A stretch of 64,000 nucleotides of DNA, from contig CAVYTX010000002.1 in the NCBI GenBank assembly GCA_963771545.1, forward strand, positions 62,001 through 126,000, in the 5' to 3' direction. This document shows, in pieces, positions 21,875-30,551 of this stretch (positions are counted from its first letter, which is position 1; every line of letters begins with the position of its first letter). Under the pieces are notes generated by a model. That model ran no database searches and had not been told where the DNA came from. It was given only the letters and a program-made list of their open reading frames with translations. The stretch is from CAKZLS01 sp963771545 (lineage in GTDB: Bacteria; Pseudomonadota; Alphaproteobacteria; Rhodospirillales; Defluviicoccaceae). A program made the position numbers and the translations under genes.

Positions 21875-22732
21875 CTAGCGGTTTTCGTACTTGAAGAAGC
21901 CGCGGCCGGTCTTGCGTCCGAGATATCCGGCGTCGACCATCTGTTTCAACAGCGGGCTCGGCCGGTACTTGGGGTCGTCGAAGCCCCGGTACAGCGTCTC
22001 CATGATGTCGAGGACGATGTCGAGACCGATGAGATCGCCGAGCGACAGCGGTCCCATCGGATGATTGGCGCCGAGTTTCATCACCGCGTCGATCTCCTCC
22101 GGCGCGGTCAAGCCCTCGTACAGGCAGTTGATGGCCTCGTTGATCATCGGGATGAGCACGCGGTTGACGACGAAGCCGTAGCTGTCCTTGATCTGGTGCG
22201 GGGTCTTGCCGATGGTGCGGGTCGCCTGCTCGATGGCGGTGCACACCTCGTCGGCGGTCTGCAGGGCGCGGATGATCTCCACCAGCTGCATCACCGGTAC
22301 CGGATTGAAGAAGTGCATGCCGCAGACCCGCTGGGGCCGCTTCGACGCCGCCGCGATCTTGGTGATGGAAATGGACGACGTGTTGGTGGCGAGGATGGCG
22401 TCGTCGCGGCACACCGCGTCAAGAACCTGGATCAGCTCGCGCTTGGCGTCCACGTCCTCGATGATGGCCTCCACCACCAGGTCGCGGTCGGCGAGCGGAT
22501 CGATTTTCGTCGTCGTGGTGATCCGCCCCAGGGCGGCGTCCTTGTCCCCGGCCGCGATCTTGCCGCGGGTGACCATCCGCTCCAAGTTCTTCTGGATGGT
22601 CTTGACGCCGCGATCGACGAATTCCTGCTTGATGTCGCGCATGACCACGTCGAAGCCGCCGAGCGCGAAAATCTGCGCGATGCCGTTGCCCATGGTCCCG
22701 GCGCCGACGACGCCGACCGTCTTGATTTCCAT
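21875..22732 (-). CDS. 3-hydroxybutyryl-CoA dehydrogenase
   Basis: The 285-residue enzyme has an N-terminal Rossmann fold with GAGTMGNGIAQIFA (NAD(P) binding), TNTSSISIT, catalytic HFFNPVPVMQLVE, and a helical C-domain with SYGFVVNRVLIPMINEA. It oxidises 3-hydroxyacyl-CoA to 3-oxoacyl-CoA (or the reverse) in butanoate/PHB or fatty-acid metabolism. Single-domain length matches Hbd/PaaH2-type enzymes. The small ABM-like gene follows closely. Confidence 0.95.
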   Translation of the reverse strand: MEIKTVGVVGAGTMGNGIAQIFALGGFDVVMRDIKQEFVDRGVKTIQKNLERMVTRGKIAAGDKDAALGRITTTTKIDPLADRDLVVEAIIEDVDAKRELIQVLDAVCRDDAILATNTSSISITKIAAASKRPQRVCGMHFFNPVPVMQLVEIIRALQTADEVCTAIEQATRTIGKTPHQIKDSYGFVVNRVLIPMINEAINCLYEGLTAPEEIDAVMKLGANHPMGPLSLGDLIGLDIVLDIMETLYRGFDDPKYRPSPLLKQMVDAGYLGRKTGRGFFKYENR

Positions 22733-22873
22733 ATATTCCTCCCCGTGCTGGTCGCTACCCGAGGGCGCGGCGCGCCGGATTCCGAACGGCGGCGGCGCCC
22801 GTTGTCACCCCCCTTCATCTGGCATTTCCGAACCCGAAACGAAAGCGAAAACGGTAGGGGGCTTTTCGAATTC

Positions 22874-23275
22874 CTAGGAAAATGCTTTGCACACGAAGTA
22901 ACCGGCCAGCGCCGAGGCGCCGGTTAGGGCGGTTCCCCACGCCATATCCACCACCACCACCGAGGCCGGCCAATCGCGGAGCGTGGCGAGATTGGTCATG
23001 TCGTATGTTCCGTAGGCGATCAGCCCGAGCAACCCACCGAGCACCAGCGCCGTCTTCCACGAATCCGACTGGAGAGCCGGCATCACCGCGAAAACGACGA
23101 TCCCGATCACATACAACAGATAGAAGGCCATCGCGGCGGGCATGTTGATATCATCGGCCATCAGATGACCGATGCGCTCGCGGTAAAACGTCTTCGCCAC
23201 CACACCAAGCCATACGAAATCGGCGGCGAAAAACACCGCCGCGGTTCCGCCGTAGGCGATCAGATATTTGACCAC
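22874..23275 (-). CDS. DUF2177 family membrane protein
   Basis: This 133-residue protein has four predicted membrane helices. It carries the family motifs FAADFVWLGVVAKTFYRE near the N-terminus, AYGTYDMTNLATLRDW in the third helix region, and DMAWGTALTG near the end. The family is uncharacterised. The gene is isolated: about 140 bp separates it from the dehydrogenase start, and it is divergent from the zinc-ribbon gene at 23393. Confidence 0.9.
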   Translation of the reverse strand: MVKYLIAYGGTAAVFFAADFVWLGVVAKTFYRERIGHLMADDINMPAAMAFYLLYVIGIVVFAVMPALQSDSWKTALVLGGLLGLIAYGTYDMTNLATLRDWPASVVVVDMAWGTALTGASALAGYFVCKAFS

Positions 23276-23392
23276 GGCACCATCCCATCTGAAATTCCAA
23301 TGTCGACCATTTGGTACGCGGGTTGAGGCCGGAGCGGATCATTTTTAGAAAAAAGTCCGACAATTTTGTTTCGGCGCCCTTATATATATCGG

Positions 23393-23575
23393 ATGGACAA
23401 GCCGTTGACCGAAGAGCCCGTCACCGAGGATCCGAAGATTCGGGCATGCCTGAGATGCAGATCCGATTTTCGCAGCGCGTGGGCGGGTGAGCGAATTTGC
23501 CCGCATTGCAAGAGCAGCGCCGCCTGGCGCAGCGGCGCGCCGGCGGCGTCATATCCGGGAAGCGCGAACCGGTAG
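23393..23575 (+). CDS. Small zinc-ribbon protein
   Basis: From ATG 23393 the 60-residue product has two CxxC knuckles (ACLRC and ICPHC) around residues 19-42, followed by AAWRSGAPAAS. This resembles short zinc-ribbon proteins of unknown function in alphaproteobacteria. It overlaps or nearly abuts the DUF1499 gene in another frame. An AT-rich TATATATATC just upstream of the ATG may include the promoter. Confidence 0.6.
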   Translation: MDKPLTEEPVTEDPKIRACLRCRSDFRSAWAGERICPHCKSSAAWRSGAPAASYPGSANR

Positions 23576-23592
23576 GCGCCGGCATCTCGATC

Positions 23593-24117
23593 GTGGCGCG
23601 GTGGGCTCCCATCATTTGTTTTGTGGTCGCGGTAAGCGTTTTGGCGCCGGCGATGAATGCGTGCGCGTCTTCCGCGACAGAGGGTTCCAACAGCACCGTG
23701 ACGCCGGTCACTTTCACCGACTTTTCGTCCCTGCTTCCACCCGACTCGCCCAACAACTGGCTGGTGGCGCCGGCGGATTTCTCCGGCGCCGCGAAACCGG
23801 ACGAAACAGCGCCGGTGTTCGATCTTCCGGCGGGCGCGATCGCGGACGCGTGGCGCGCCACCATCCGGTCGCGGCCGCGCGCGACGATCCTCGCCAGCTC
23901 GGAGGACGGTCTGCGCATCGAGGCCGAGCAGAAGAGCGCCGTGTTCGGGTTCGTGGATCGGATCAGCGTCCGGGTTCTGCCGCTGGACGCCGAACGGTCC
24001 ACCTTCACCGCCTACTCGACCTCGCGGGTGGGCTATTGGGACATGGGCGTCAACCGCGGCCGCTTGCGCGAATGGACCTCGGCCCTGGAAGAGAACACCG
24101 CGGCCGTTTCGCGCTGA
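23593..24117 (+). CDS. DUF1499 family protein, probably exported
   Basis: The product has an N-terminal hydrophobic segment (WAPIICFVVAVSVLAPAMNAC) whose cysteine could be a weak lipobox. The DUF1499 body follows, including DLPAGAIADAWRATIRSRPR, KSAVFGFVDRISVRVLPLD and TAYSTSRVGYWDMGVNR..RLREW near the C-terminus, which is the family signature. The start is uncertain: GTG 23593 is chosen because it places the hydrophobic segment at the N-terminus. The frame is open further upstream to 23497 inside the zinc-ribbon gene. Function unknown. Confidence 0.75.
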   Translation: MARWAPIICFVVAVSVLAPAMNACASSATEGSNSTVTPVTFTDFSSLLPPDSPNNWLVAPADFSGAAKPDETAPVFDLPAGAIADAWRATIRSRPRATILASSEDGLRIEAEQKSAVFGFVDRISVRVLPLDAERSTFTAYSTSRVGYWDMGVNRGRLREWTSALEENTAAVSR

Positions 24118-24188
24118 TCCCTATTCCCGGTTGCGATTGCTCCGCGCCGATGGCACGACGGCCCTATACTGCTCGAGGAGAAACCCGA

Positions 24189-24620
24189 ATGACGTTGTTG
24201 TCGCTGTTGCTCAATCTTCTGTGGATCGTCTCGGGTGGCGTGTGGATGGCGCTCGCCTGGTTTGTCGCCGCCGTGATCATGGCCATCACCATCGTCGGCA
24301 TTCCGTGGGCGCGCGCGGCCATGAACATCGCGCTTTACACCTTTCTGCCGTTCGGACAGGTGGCGGTGCCGAGGAGCCAGATCTCCGGCGAAGAAGACAT
24401 CGGCACCGGTCCGCTCGGAACCATCGGCAATATCATCTGGCTGGTGCTGGCGGGCTGGTGGCTGGCGCTCGCCCATATCGTCTTCGCCGTGGGGCTGGCC
24501 ATCACCCTCATCGGCATTCCCTTCGCCTGGGCGCATCTCAAGCTGGTCCCGCTGTCGCTGTGGCCCATCGGCAAGGCCATCGTCCCGGCCGACGAGGCTT
24601 ACAGATTGCGTGCCGGTTAG
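24189..24620 (+). CDS. YccF family membrane protein
   Basis: The 143-residue protein has the YccF duplicated domain. Each half has membrane segments ending in ITIVGIPWARAAMNIA and ITLIGIPFAWAHLKL, followed by PFGQVAV and PIGKAIV. ATG 24189 is preceded by GAGGAG. The protein sits in the inner membrane with no established function. Its stop overlaps the stop of the convergent GNAT gene by 4 bp. Confidence 0.92.
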   Translation: MTLLSLLLNLLWIVSGGVWMALAWFVAAVIMAITIVGIPWARAAMNIALYTFLPFGQVAVPRSQISGEEDIGTGPLGTIGNIIWLVLAGWWLALAHIVFAVGLAITLIGIPFAWAHLKLVPLSLWPIGKAIVPADEAYRLRAG

Positions 24621-25060
24621 CGCCGGACGGGCATGACGATGTCGCGGTGGCGGATGCCGGCGTCGAGGTATTCCGGCCCCACCGCCGCGAAGCCGAACCG
24701 TTCATAAAAGGTTATGGCGTGGGTCTGGGCGCCGGCCTTGATGGCCGCGATGGTCCCGAGCGCCTTGAGATCGGCCACCACCCGCCGGACCAGGGCCGTC
24801 CCGACGCCGTTTCCCTGACGTTCCGGCAGTACCGCCATCCGTTCGATCTTGCCGGTATCGCCGCCGACGATGCGGCAGCGCGCCGTCCCCACCGGCGTTT
24901 CTCCGTCGAGCGCCAGGTAATGAACGCTGGTATCCTCGTAGTCGTCGATCTCCACATCCTCGGGCACGTTCTGCGCCACCACGAACACGCGATAGCGGAT
25001 GACCACGCAGGCCGCGTAATCCCGGAGTGTTTCGGTTCTGTGAACGGTGACCGTTGGCAT
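24617..25060 (-). CDS. GNAT family N-acetyltransferase
   Basis: The 147-residue protein from ATG 25060 (GGAG ten bases upstream) has the GNAT fold: RYRVFVVAQNVPEDVEIDDYE at the start, GTARCRI, and the acetyl-CoA loop MAVLPERQGNGVGTALV, ending HAITFYERFGF. The N-terminal R.RVFVVEQ-like motif is typical of ElaA/YjcF-type GNATs. Substrate unknown. The open frame runs up to 25156, but residues before the chosen start are outside the domain. Confidence 0.88.
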   Translation of the reverse strand: MPTVTVHRTETLRDYAACVVIRYRVFVVAQNVPEDVEIDDYEDTSVHYLALDGETPVGTARCRIVGGDTGKIERMAVLPERQGNGVGTALVRRVVADLKALGTIAAIKAGAQTHAITFYERFGFAAVGPEYLDAGIRHRDIVMPVRR

Positions 25061-25164
25061 TGCATGCTCCGCCCTGGATATCGCCGGCGTTCGGGAACTT
25101 TTGGAACCGCCGTTCGTTTTCATGTCTACGCACCGCCCTTTGTGTTCAAGGAGCATCTGGTATC

Positions 25165-26022
25165 ATGACGGAACAAGCATTATGGCCCGCCATCGATGAA
25201 GATGGCGGTCCCGGCCACGAAAGTAAACTCGAGCCGAAACCGGAGTGGGAGCCGCGGTATCCGGGTTCGGGACGGTTGCATCGCAAGGTGGCGCTGGTCA
25301 CCGGCGGCGACAGCGGGATCGGCCGCGCGGTGGCGGCGTTGTTCGCCCGCGAAGGCGCCGACGTCGCGATCGCCTATCTGTCCGAGCACGACGACGCCCA
25401 GAAAACCAAGGAGATCGTCGAGGCCGAGGGCCGCCGCGCGATCACCATGGCCGGCGACCTGGGCGACGCTGAGTTTTGCGAGCGCATCGTCGAGCGCACG
25501 GTGTCGGAGCTTGGCGGTCTCGATGTGCTGGTGAACAACGCCGGCGAGCAGCATCCCGACAAACAGGTCGAGGACATCACCGAAGAGCAACTTCGCCGCA
25601 CCTTCCAGACCAATATCTTCAGCATGTTCTTCTTGACCCAGGCGGCGCGTCCGCACCTCAAGGAGGGATCGGCGATCGTCAACTGCACCTCCATTACAAT
25701 GTACAAGGGCTCCCCGGCGCTGCTCGACTACAGCGCGACGAAAGGGGCGATCACAGCGTTCACCCGCTCGCTGAGCGATAATCTGATCAAGGACGGCATT
25801 CGCGTCAACGCGGTGGCGCCCGGTCCGATCTGGACGCCGCTCAACCCGTGCGGCGGAGCCACGGAGGAGACGCTCGCGCACTTCGGCGAAAGCACGCCCA
25901 TGGGGCGGCCCGGTCAGCCGAACGAAGTCGCGCCCTGTTTCCTGTTCCTCGCCTGCGACGACTCGAGTTACATGTCGGGCCAGGTGCTTCACCCGAATGG
26001 CGGGGTTGTCGTCGGGAGTTAA
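25165..26022 (+). CDS. Short-chain dehydrogenase/reductase (glucose/ribitol-type general stress SDR)
   Basis: The 285-residue enzyme has an N-terminal extension (KPEWEPRYPGSGRL) typical of YhdF/YdaD-like SDRs. It then has VTGGDSGIGRAVA for NAD(P) binding, NNAGEQ, and the catalytic Y189xxxK193 (YSATKGA) preceded by CTSITMYKG. It probably reduces or oxidises a polyol or aldehyde under stress. It lies 13 bp upstream of ku on the same strand, so it may be transcribed with the end-joining genes. Confidence 0.93.
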   Translation: MTEQALWPAIDEDGGPGHESKLEPKPEWEPRYPGSGRLHRKVALVTGGDSGIGRAVAALFAREGADVAIAYLSEHDDAQKTKEIVEAEGRRAITMAGDLGDAEFCERIVERTVSELGGLDVLVNNAGEQHPDKQVEDITEEQLRRTFQTNIFSMFFLTQAARPHLKEGSAIVNCTSITMYKGSPALLDYSATKGAITAFTRSLSDNLIKDGIRVNAVAPGPIWTPLNPCGGATEETLAHFGESTPMGRPGQPNEVAPCFLFLACDDSSYMSGQVLHPNGGVVVGS

Positions 26023-26035
26023 AGGATCGGGTCCG

Positions 26036-26917
26036 ATGCCCAAACCAAACGAGCGTGCCATGCGAACTTATTGGAAAGGCTATTTGAGACTGTCGCTGGT
26101 GACCATCGGCGTTGAACTGTATTCGGCCGTCGCGAGCGCCAGCGGCTTGTCTCTCCATCAGATTCACAAGCCGTCCGGCAAACGCATTCGTTACCAGAAG
26201 GTCGCGCCCGGCGTCGGCCCCGTCGAGGCCGATGAAATCGTCAAGGGGCTTGAAATCGAAAAAGACGAATATGTGCTGCTGGGCGACGAGGAGCTCGACG
26301 CCATCAAGCTTGAAAGCAAACGCACCATCGAATTGCTGCAGTTCGTCGACTATTGCGAGATCGATCCCCGCTACTATGAAAAGCCCTACTATGTCGTTCC
26401 GTCCGGCGACGATGTGGCGGTCGAAGGCTTCACGGTGATCCGCGAGGCGTTGCGCCGCGCGAAAAAGGTCGGACTGGGCCAGATGGCGGTCCGGGGTCAC
26501 GACAATTTGGTGGCCATCAAGCCTTGCGGGGATGGCCTGCTGCTCGAAACTCTGCGTTACGCCAACGAGGTTCGCGGCAGCGACAAGATCTTCAGCGATA
26601 TCCCCGAGATCCCGGTGGAGAAGGACATGCTCGACCTAGCGTCGGAACTGATCGAACGCAAGTCGGCGGCGTTTGACCCGGAGGCGTTCAAATCGCAATA
26701 CGCAAAGGCGCTCCGGGATTTGGTGGAAGAAAAACGCAAGACCGGCGATATCGCCAGCGCTTCCGACGACAACCTGAAATCCCGTGGCCAAAACGTCATC
26801 GATCTGATGGACGCGCTAAAGAAAAGCGTGGCGCAGGGCAAAAAGTCCCCTTCGAAACGATCCGCGCCGAAAAAGCCGGCGGCGAAACGCGGATCCGGCA
26901 AGCGCGCGGCCGGTTAG
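26036..26917 (+). CDS. ku: Non-homologous end joining protein Ku
   Basis: The 293-residue protein matches prokaryotic Ku: WKGYLRLSLVTIGVELY at the N-terminus, IRYQKVAPGVGPVE, the YYEKPYYVVP core, and a bridging region with GLGQMAVRGHDNLVAIKP. It ends in a Lys/Ala/Pro-rich tail (SPSKRSAPKKPAAKRGSGKR) that probably contacts DNA or LigD. Ku homodimers bind double-strand ends and recruit LigD. ligD starts 10 bp downstream. Such pairs serve repair in stationary phase or after desiccation. Confidence 0.96.
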   Translation: MPKPNERAMRTYWKGYLRLSLVTIGVELYSAVASASGLSLHQIHKPSGKRIRYQKVAPGVGPVEADEIVKGLEIEKDEYVLLGDEELDAIKLESKRTIELLQFVDYCEIDPRYYEKPYYVVPSGDDVAVEGFTVIREALRRAKKVGLGQMAVRGHDNLVAIKPCGDGLLLETLRYANEVRGSDKIFSDIPEIPVEKDMLDLASELIERKSAAFDPEAFKSQYAKALRDLVEEKRKTGDIASASDDNLKSRGQNVIDLMDALKKSVAQGKKSPSKRSAPKKPAAKRGSGKRAAG

Positions 26918-26926
26918 AACGCGGCC

Positions 26927-29356
26927 ATGGCGCGCCGCGATGACCTTCTGGGAACTTACCGGAACAAGCGCGATTTCCATCGGACGCCGGAGCCGGCGGG
27001 GGCCATCAAGAACACCGACGGTCATCTTTACGTCATCCAGAAACACGACGCGCGGCGGCTGCACTATGACTTCCGCCTGGAACTGGACGGTGTGTTGAAG
27101 AGCTGGGCGGTGACGAAGGGGCCGAGCCTGGATCCGGCCGTCAAGCGGCTGGCGGTCCGGACGGAAGACCATCCGGTCGATTATGGCGAGTTTGAAGGGG
27201 TCATTCCCGAGGGATACGGCGCCGGGACGGTCATGCTGTGGGATCGGGGAAGCTGGGAGCCGAAGGTAGATCCGGGGCCCGGTTTAGCGAAAGGCGCCTT
27301 GAAGTTTGTGCTGAACGGCGAACGGCTGAAGGGCGGTTTCGCGCTTGTCCGCATGAAAAACAAGAAAGGGGAAAAACGCGAAAACTGGCTGCTGATCAAG
27401 GAACGGGATGAATTCGCCGATGAACAGGCCCCGACCGACGATTGGACGGAAAGCGTCAAGACTGGGCGCGATCTGAAATCCATCGAGCAAAACGCAAACG
27501 CGTCCCCGAATACCGATGGGGCGAAGAAGCTTACCTTCATTCCGCCGCAACTGGCGGTGCTTCGCGACCGGCCGCCCGAGGGCGACGCATGGTTGCACGA
27601 AGTGAAATTCGACGGCTATCGCATTCAAGCACTCGTCCAGGATGACAAAGCGCGGCTGATCACCCGTAACGGCAAGGATTGGACGCATCGTTACTCCGGC
27701 ATCGCGGACGCCCTGGCGTCGCTCGAAGTCGAAAGCGCGGCCATCGATGGGGAACTGGTCGCGCTGGATCGCCACGGGCGCACGAATTTCGGGCTTCTGC
27801 ACAAGGCGGCGGAAACCGATGAACTGGACCTAAATTACTTCGCGTTTGATCTGCTGTCCCTCGACGGCGAGGATCTCCGCGGCAAACCCCTCGCGGAACG
27901 AAAGAAACGGTTGCGCCGTGTCTTGGATCGGGCCGGCGGCGCCGTTCGATTCAGCGACCATGTCAAGGGAAACGGCAACCGCCTGATTGCGGACATCTGC
28001 GCCATGAACCTCGAGGGAATCGTCTCCAAGCGGGCCGATGCCGTTTACCGGTCGGGCCGCGGGAACGCTTGGGTCAAATCCAAATGCGTGGGCAGAAACG
28101 AGTTCGTGATCGCCGGATACCGGAAATCCGATAAGCGGGGACGGCCCTTTGCCTCGCTCCTGCTCGGCGAGTACGCCAGCGGCGTTCTCGTCTATCGGGG
28201 CCGGGTCGGAACGGGTTTCGACGACGCGGCGCTCTCCCGGCTTGCCGACAAAATGAGACCACTCATACGCAAGACCAGCCCGTATGGGCATACACCGGCC
28301 GAAGCGCGGCGCTCCGCCGTGTGGGTGACCCCGCAACTCGTCGCCGAAATCGCCTACACCGAGCGGACGGCCGACGGCCGTTTGCGGCATCCCACGTTTC
28401 TCGGTCTTCGCGAGGACAAATCCGCCAAGGAGGTCGCAATGGTTCCCCCCTCGGAACAACGTGAAGCCATGACGTTTCAGGGCGTCAGGCTGACCCACCC
28501 GGATCGGGTCATGTATCCCGGGCAAGGCGTGACCAAGCTGGCCATCGCCCAATACTACGCGAAACACGCCGACCGGATATTGCCGTTCGTGAGGGGCCGG
28601 CCGCTGAGCTTGGTGCGCTGCCCGGCCGGACGAGAGGGTGAGTGCTTTTTTCAAAAGCATCACGCCGCGTCGACACCGGAGCATTTCGATACGGCCGAGA
28701 TCGCCGGAAAGAGCGGCAAGACATCGGCCTATCTGGTCATCAACGACGCCAAGGGGCTGATTGCCGCCGCGCAGATCGGCGCGCTGGAGCTGCATGTCTG
28801 GGGCTCTCGCTCCGATCTCGTCGAGAAGCCGGAACGGATCGTTTTCGATCTGGACCCGGCCGAAGAAGTTGACTTTTCAAGGGTTCGGGACGCCGCCTTG
28901 GAAATACGGGAAATCCTCGAAGCGATGGACCTGCGCTGTTTTCCGCTGGTGTCCGGCGGCAAGGGCGTGCATGTCGTCGTGCCCGTTCAACGCCGCCGCG
29001 AATGGCCGGACATCAAGGCCTTCGCGCGGGGCCTCGCGATCAAAATCGCGTCGGCGGCGCCGGACCGCTACACCGCCAAGGCCGCTAAGGCGAGCCGCGA
29101 CAACAGGATATTCATCGACTGGATGCGCAATGAGCGCGGGGCCACGGCGATCGCGCCCTATTCATTGCGCGCGCGCCCTGGCGCGCCGGTCGCCACGCCT
29201 GTTTCATGGCGGGAATTGCCCTCGATCGAAAGCGCCGCCGAACACACGCTCGAAACGATCGACACTCGTCTCTCGGATCCCGGACATGATCCGTGGCCCG
29301 GCTATCGTGACATCAGACAATCGATCACCAACGGTCATATGAGCGCAATTCGTTAG
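26927..29356 (+). CDS. ligD: Multifunctional ATP-dependent DNA ligase D
   Basis: This 809-residue LigD has the order phosphoesterase, ligase, polymerase. The 3'-phosphoesterase domain (about residues 1-160) has KHDARRLHYDFRLEL with H40, H46, D48 and R50. The ligase domain (about 205-490) has the adenylated lysine K227 in EVKFDGYRI. The primase-like polymerase domain (about 520-800) starts LTHPDRVMYP and includes VFDLDP (catalytic Asp pair) and SGGKGVHVVVP. With Ku it repairs double-strand breaks. Domain order matches pseudomonad and rhizobial LigD rather than the mycobacterial order. Confidence 0.97.
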   Translation: MARRDDLLGTYRNKRDFHRTPEPAGAIKNTDGHLYVIQKHDARRLHYDFRLELDGVLKSWAVTKGPSLDPAVKRLAVRTEDHPVDYGEFEGVIPEGYGAGTVMLWDRGSWEPKVDPGPGLAKGALKFVLNGERLKGGFALVRMKNKKGEKRENWLLIKERDEFADEQAPTDDWTESVKTGRDLKSIEQNANASPNTDGAKKLTFIPPQLAVLRDRPPEGDAWLHEVKFDGYRIQALVQDDKARLITRNGKDWTHRYSGIADALASLEVESAAIDGELVALDRHGRTNFGLLHKAAETDELDLNYFAFDLLSLDGEDLRGKPLAERKKRLRRVLDRAGGAVRFSDHVKGNGNRLIADICAMNLEGIVSKRADAVYRSGRGNAWVKSKCVGRNEFVIAGYRKSDKRGRPFASLLLGEYASGVLVYRGRVGTGFDDAALSRLADKMRPLIRKTSPYGHTPAEARRSAVWVTPQLVAEIAYTERTADGRLRHPTFLGLREDKSAKEVAMVPPSEQREAMTFQGVRLTHPDRVMYPGQGVTKLAIAQYYAKHADRILPFVRGRPLSLVRCPAGREGECFFQKHHAASTPEHFDTAEIAGKSGKTSAYLVINDAKGLIAAAQIGALELHVWGSRSDLVEKPERIVFDLDPAEEVDFSRVRDAALEIREILEAMDLRCFPLVSGGKGVHVVVPVQRRREWPDIKAFARGLAIKIASAAPDRYTAKAAKASRDNRIFIDWMRNERGATAIAPYSLRARPGAPVATPVSWRELPSIESAAEHTLETIDTRLSDPGHDPWPGYRDIRQSITNGHMSAIR

Positions 29357-29364
29357 CGCGGCCT

Positions 29365-29580
29365 TCACTTTTTCTTTTTTGCCTTTTTCTTCTTATCCGG
29401 GTCCTTCTTATCCGGTAATTTCTTGCGGCTGGTGGACGCGAATTCCTTCAGTTCCGATTTTGACATAAACTCATACATTTCCTTGGACGCGCCCTTGAGG
29501 GAGGATTTAGAGGTTTCTCCGCGCTTGGCGGCGAGCGCGGCGCCAGCGGCTTTCTGCTGGGCCTTGGATTTTGCCGGCAT
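29365..29580 (-). CDS. DUF3008 family small lysine-rich protein
   Basis: The 71-residue protein begins MPAKSKAQQKAAGAALAAKRGE and contains LKGASKEMYEFMSKSELKEFAS, the DUF3008 core. It ends in an almost pure Lys/Asp tail. It is small, basic and possibly nucleic-acid-associated. No function is established. It is convergent with ligD (8 bp between stops), a common location for small stress-type genes. Confidence 0.88.
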   Translation of the reverse strand: MPAKSKAQQKAAGAALAAKRGETSKSSLKGASKEMYEFMSKSELKEFASTSRKKLPDKKDPDKKKKAKKKK

Positions 29581-29676
29581 CGGCGTTCTCCTGTTTGGGA
29601 TACACTGGGAATAATGCGCGAGCGGGAAAACGGTTCCAGGTGAGGAACGACAATCAGCGGAAGGAACGAATACGCC

Positions 29677-30537
29677 ATGCCATTCGACTACGATCGCATG
29701 ATCGACTGGCCCTTTGACAACATCACCCAGGAGTACGACGTCTGGGACACCATCCGCTATGCGCTCTCCATCGGCATCGGGCGGGACTCGATGGACCCGC
29801 GGCACCTGCGCTTCACCTACGAGGACGATCTTCAGGCCTTCCCCACCATGGCGCTGGTGCTGGCGTCGCCGGGCTTCTGGCCCCAGGATCCGGCCACCGG
29901 TATCGATTGGATGAACGTCCTGCACGTGGCAGAAAGCCTGGAGATGCACCGGCCGGTACCGGCGGCTGGGCGTCTGACGGCGCGCATCCAGGTGAGCGAC
30001 ATCGTCGACCGGGGCGAGGGGCGCGGCGCGTTGATCCGCACGGTCCGCGAAATATTCGACGCCGTTAGCGGCGACCGGATGGCAACCGAGACCACCGACT
30101 TTCTGTGCCGCCGCGACGGCGGTTGCGGCGGGCCCGGCGGCGCCTTGCCCAAACCGCATCCGTTGCCGGAGCGAACGCCGGACGCGGTTCGCGCGGTCGC
30201 GACCTTGCCGCAGCAGGCCTTGCTTTACCGACTCAACGGCGATCACAATCCCCTGCACGCGAACCCGGAGGTGGCGGCGACCGCCGGAATCGACCGGCCG
30301 ATCCTGCATGGGCGCTGCACCCTCGGCCACGCGGCCCACGCGGTGGTGGACGTCATGGCCGGCAACGATCCCGAACGCGTGAAGAGTATCCGGGTTCGGT
30401 TCACCGCCCCGGTGTTTCCGGGCGAAACCCTGCGCACCGAGATGTGGCGCGAGGCCGGCACGGTGTCGTTCCGAACCCTGGCCGAGGAACGTGACATCGT
30501 AGTGCTGTCCAACGGCCGCGTGGACACGGTCGGGTAA
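29677..30537 (+). CDS. MaoC-like hot-dog fold dehydratase/hydratase
   Basis: The 286-residue protein has a double hot-dog layout. The C-terminal half has the hydratase-2 motif LNGDHNPLHANPEVA..GIDRPILHG, with the catalytic D and H, and the closing VRFTAPVFPGETLRTEMW. The N-terminal half (DPRHLRFTYEDDLQAFPTMALVL) is the degenerate repeat seen in two-domain R-specific enoyl-CoA hydratases. It probably hydrates a 2-enoyl-CoA. ATG 29677 has GGAAGGA upstream. Convergent with nnrS. Confidence 0.88.
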   Translation: MPFDYDRMIDWPFDNITQEYDVWDTIRYALSIGIGRDSMDPRHLRFTYEDDLQAFPTMALVLASPGFWPQDPATGIDWMNVLHVAESLEMHRPVPAAGRLTARIQVSDIVDRGEGRGALIRTVREIFDAVSGDRMATETTDFLCRRDGGCGGPGGALPKPHPLPERTPDAVRAVATLPQQALLYRLNGDHNPLHANPEVAATAGIDRPILHGRCTLGHAAHAVVDVMAGNDPERVKSIRVRFTAPVFPGETLRTEMWREAGTVSFRTLAEERDIVVLSNGRVDTVG

Positions 30538-30551
30538 TTCGACGGCGTGCC

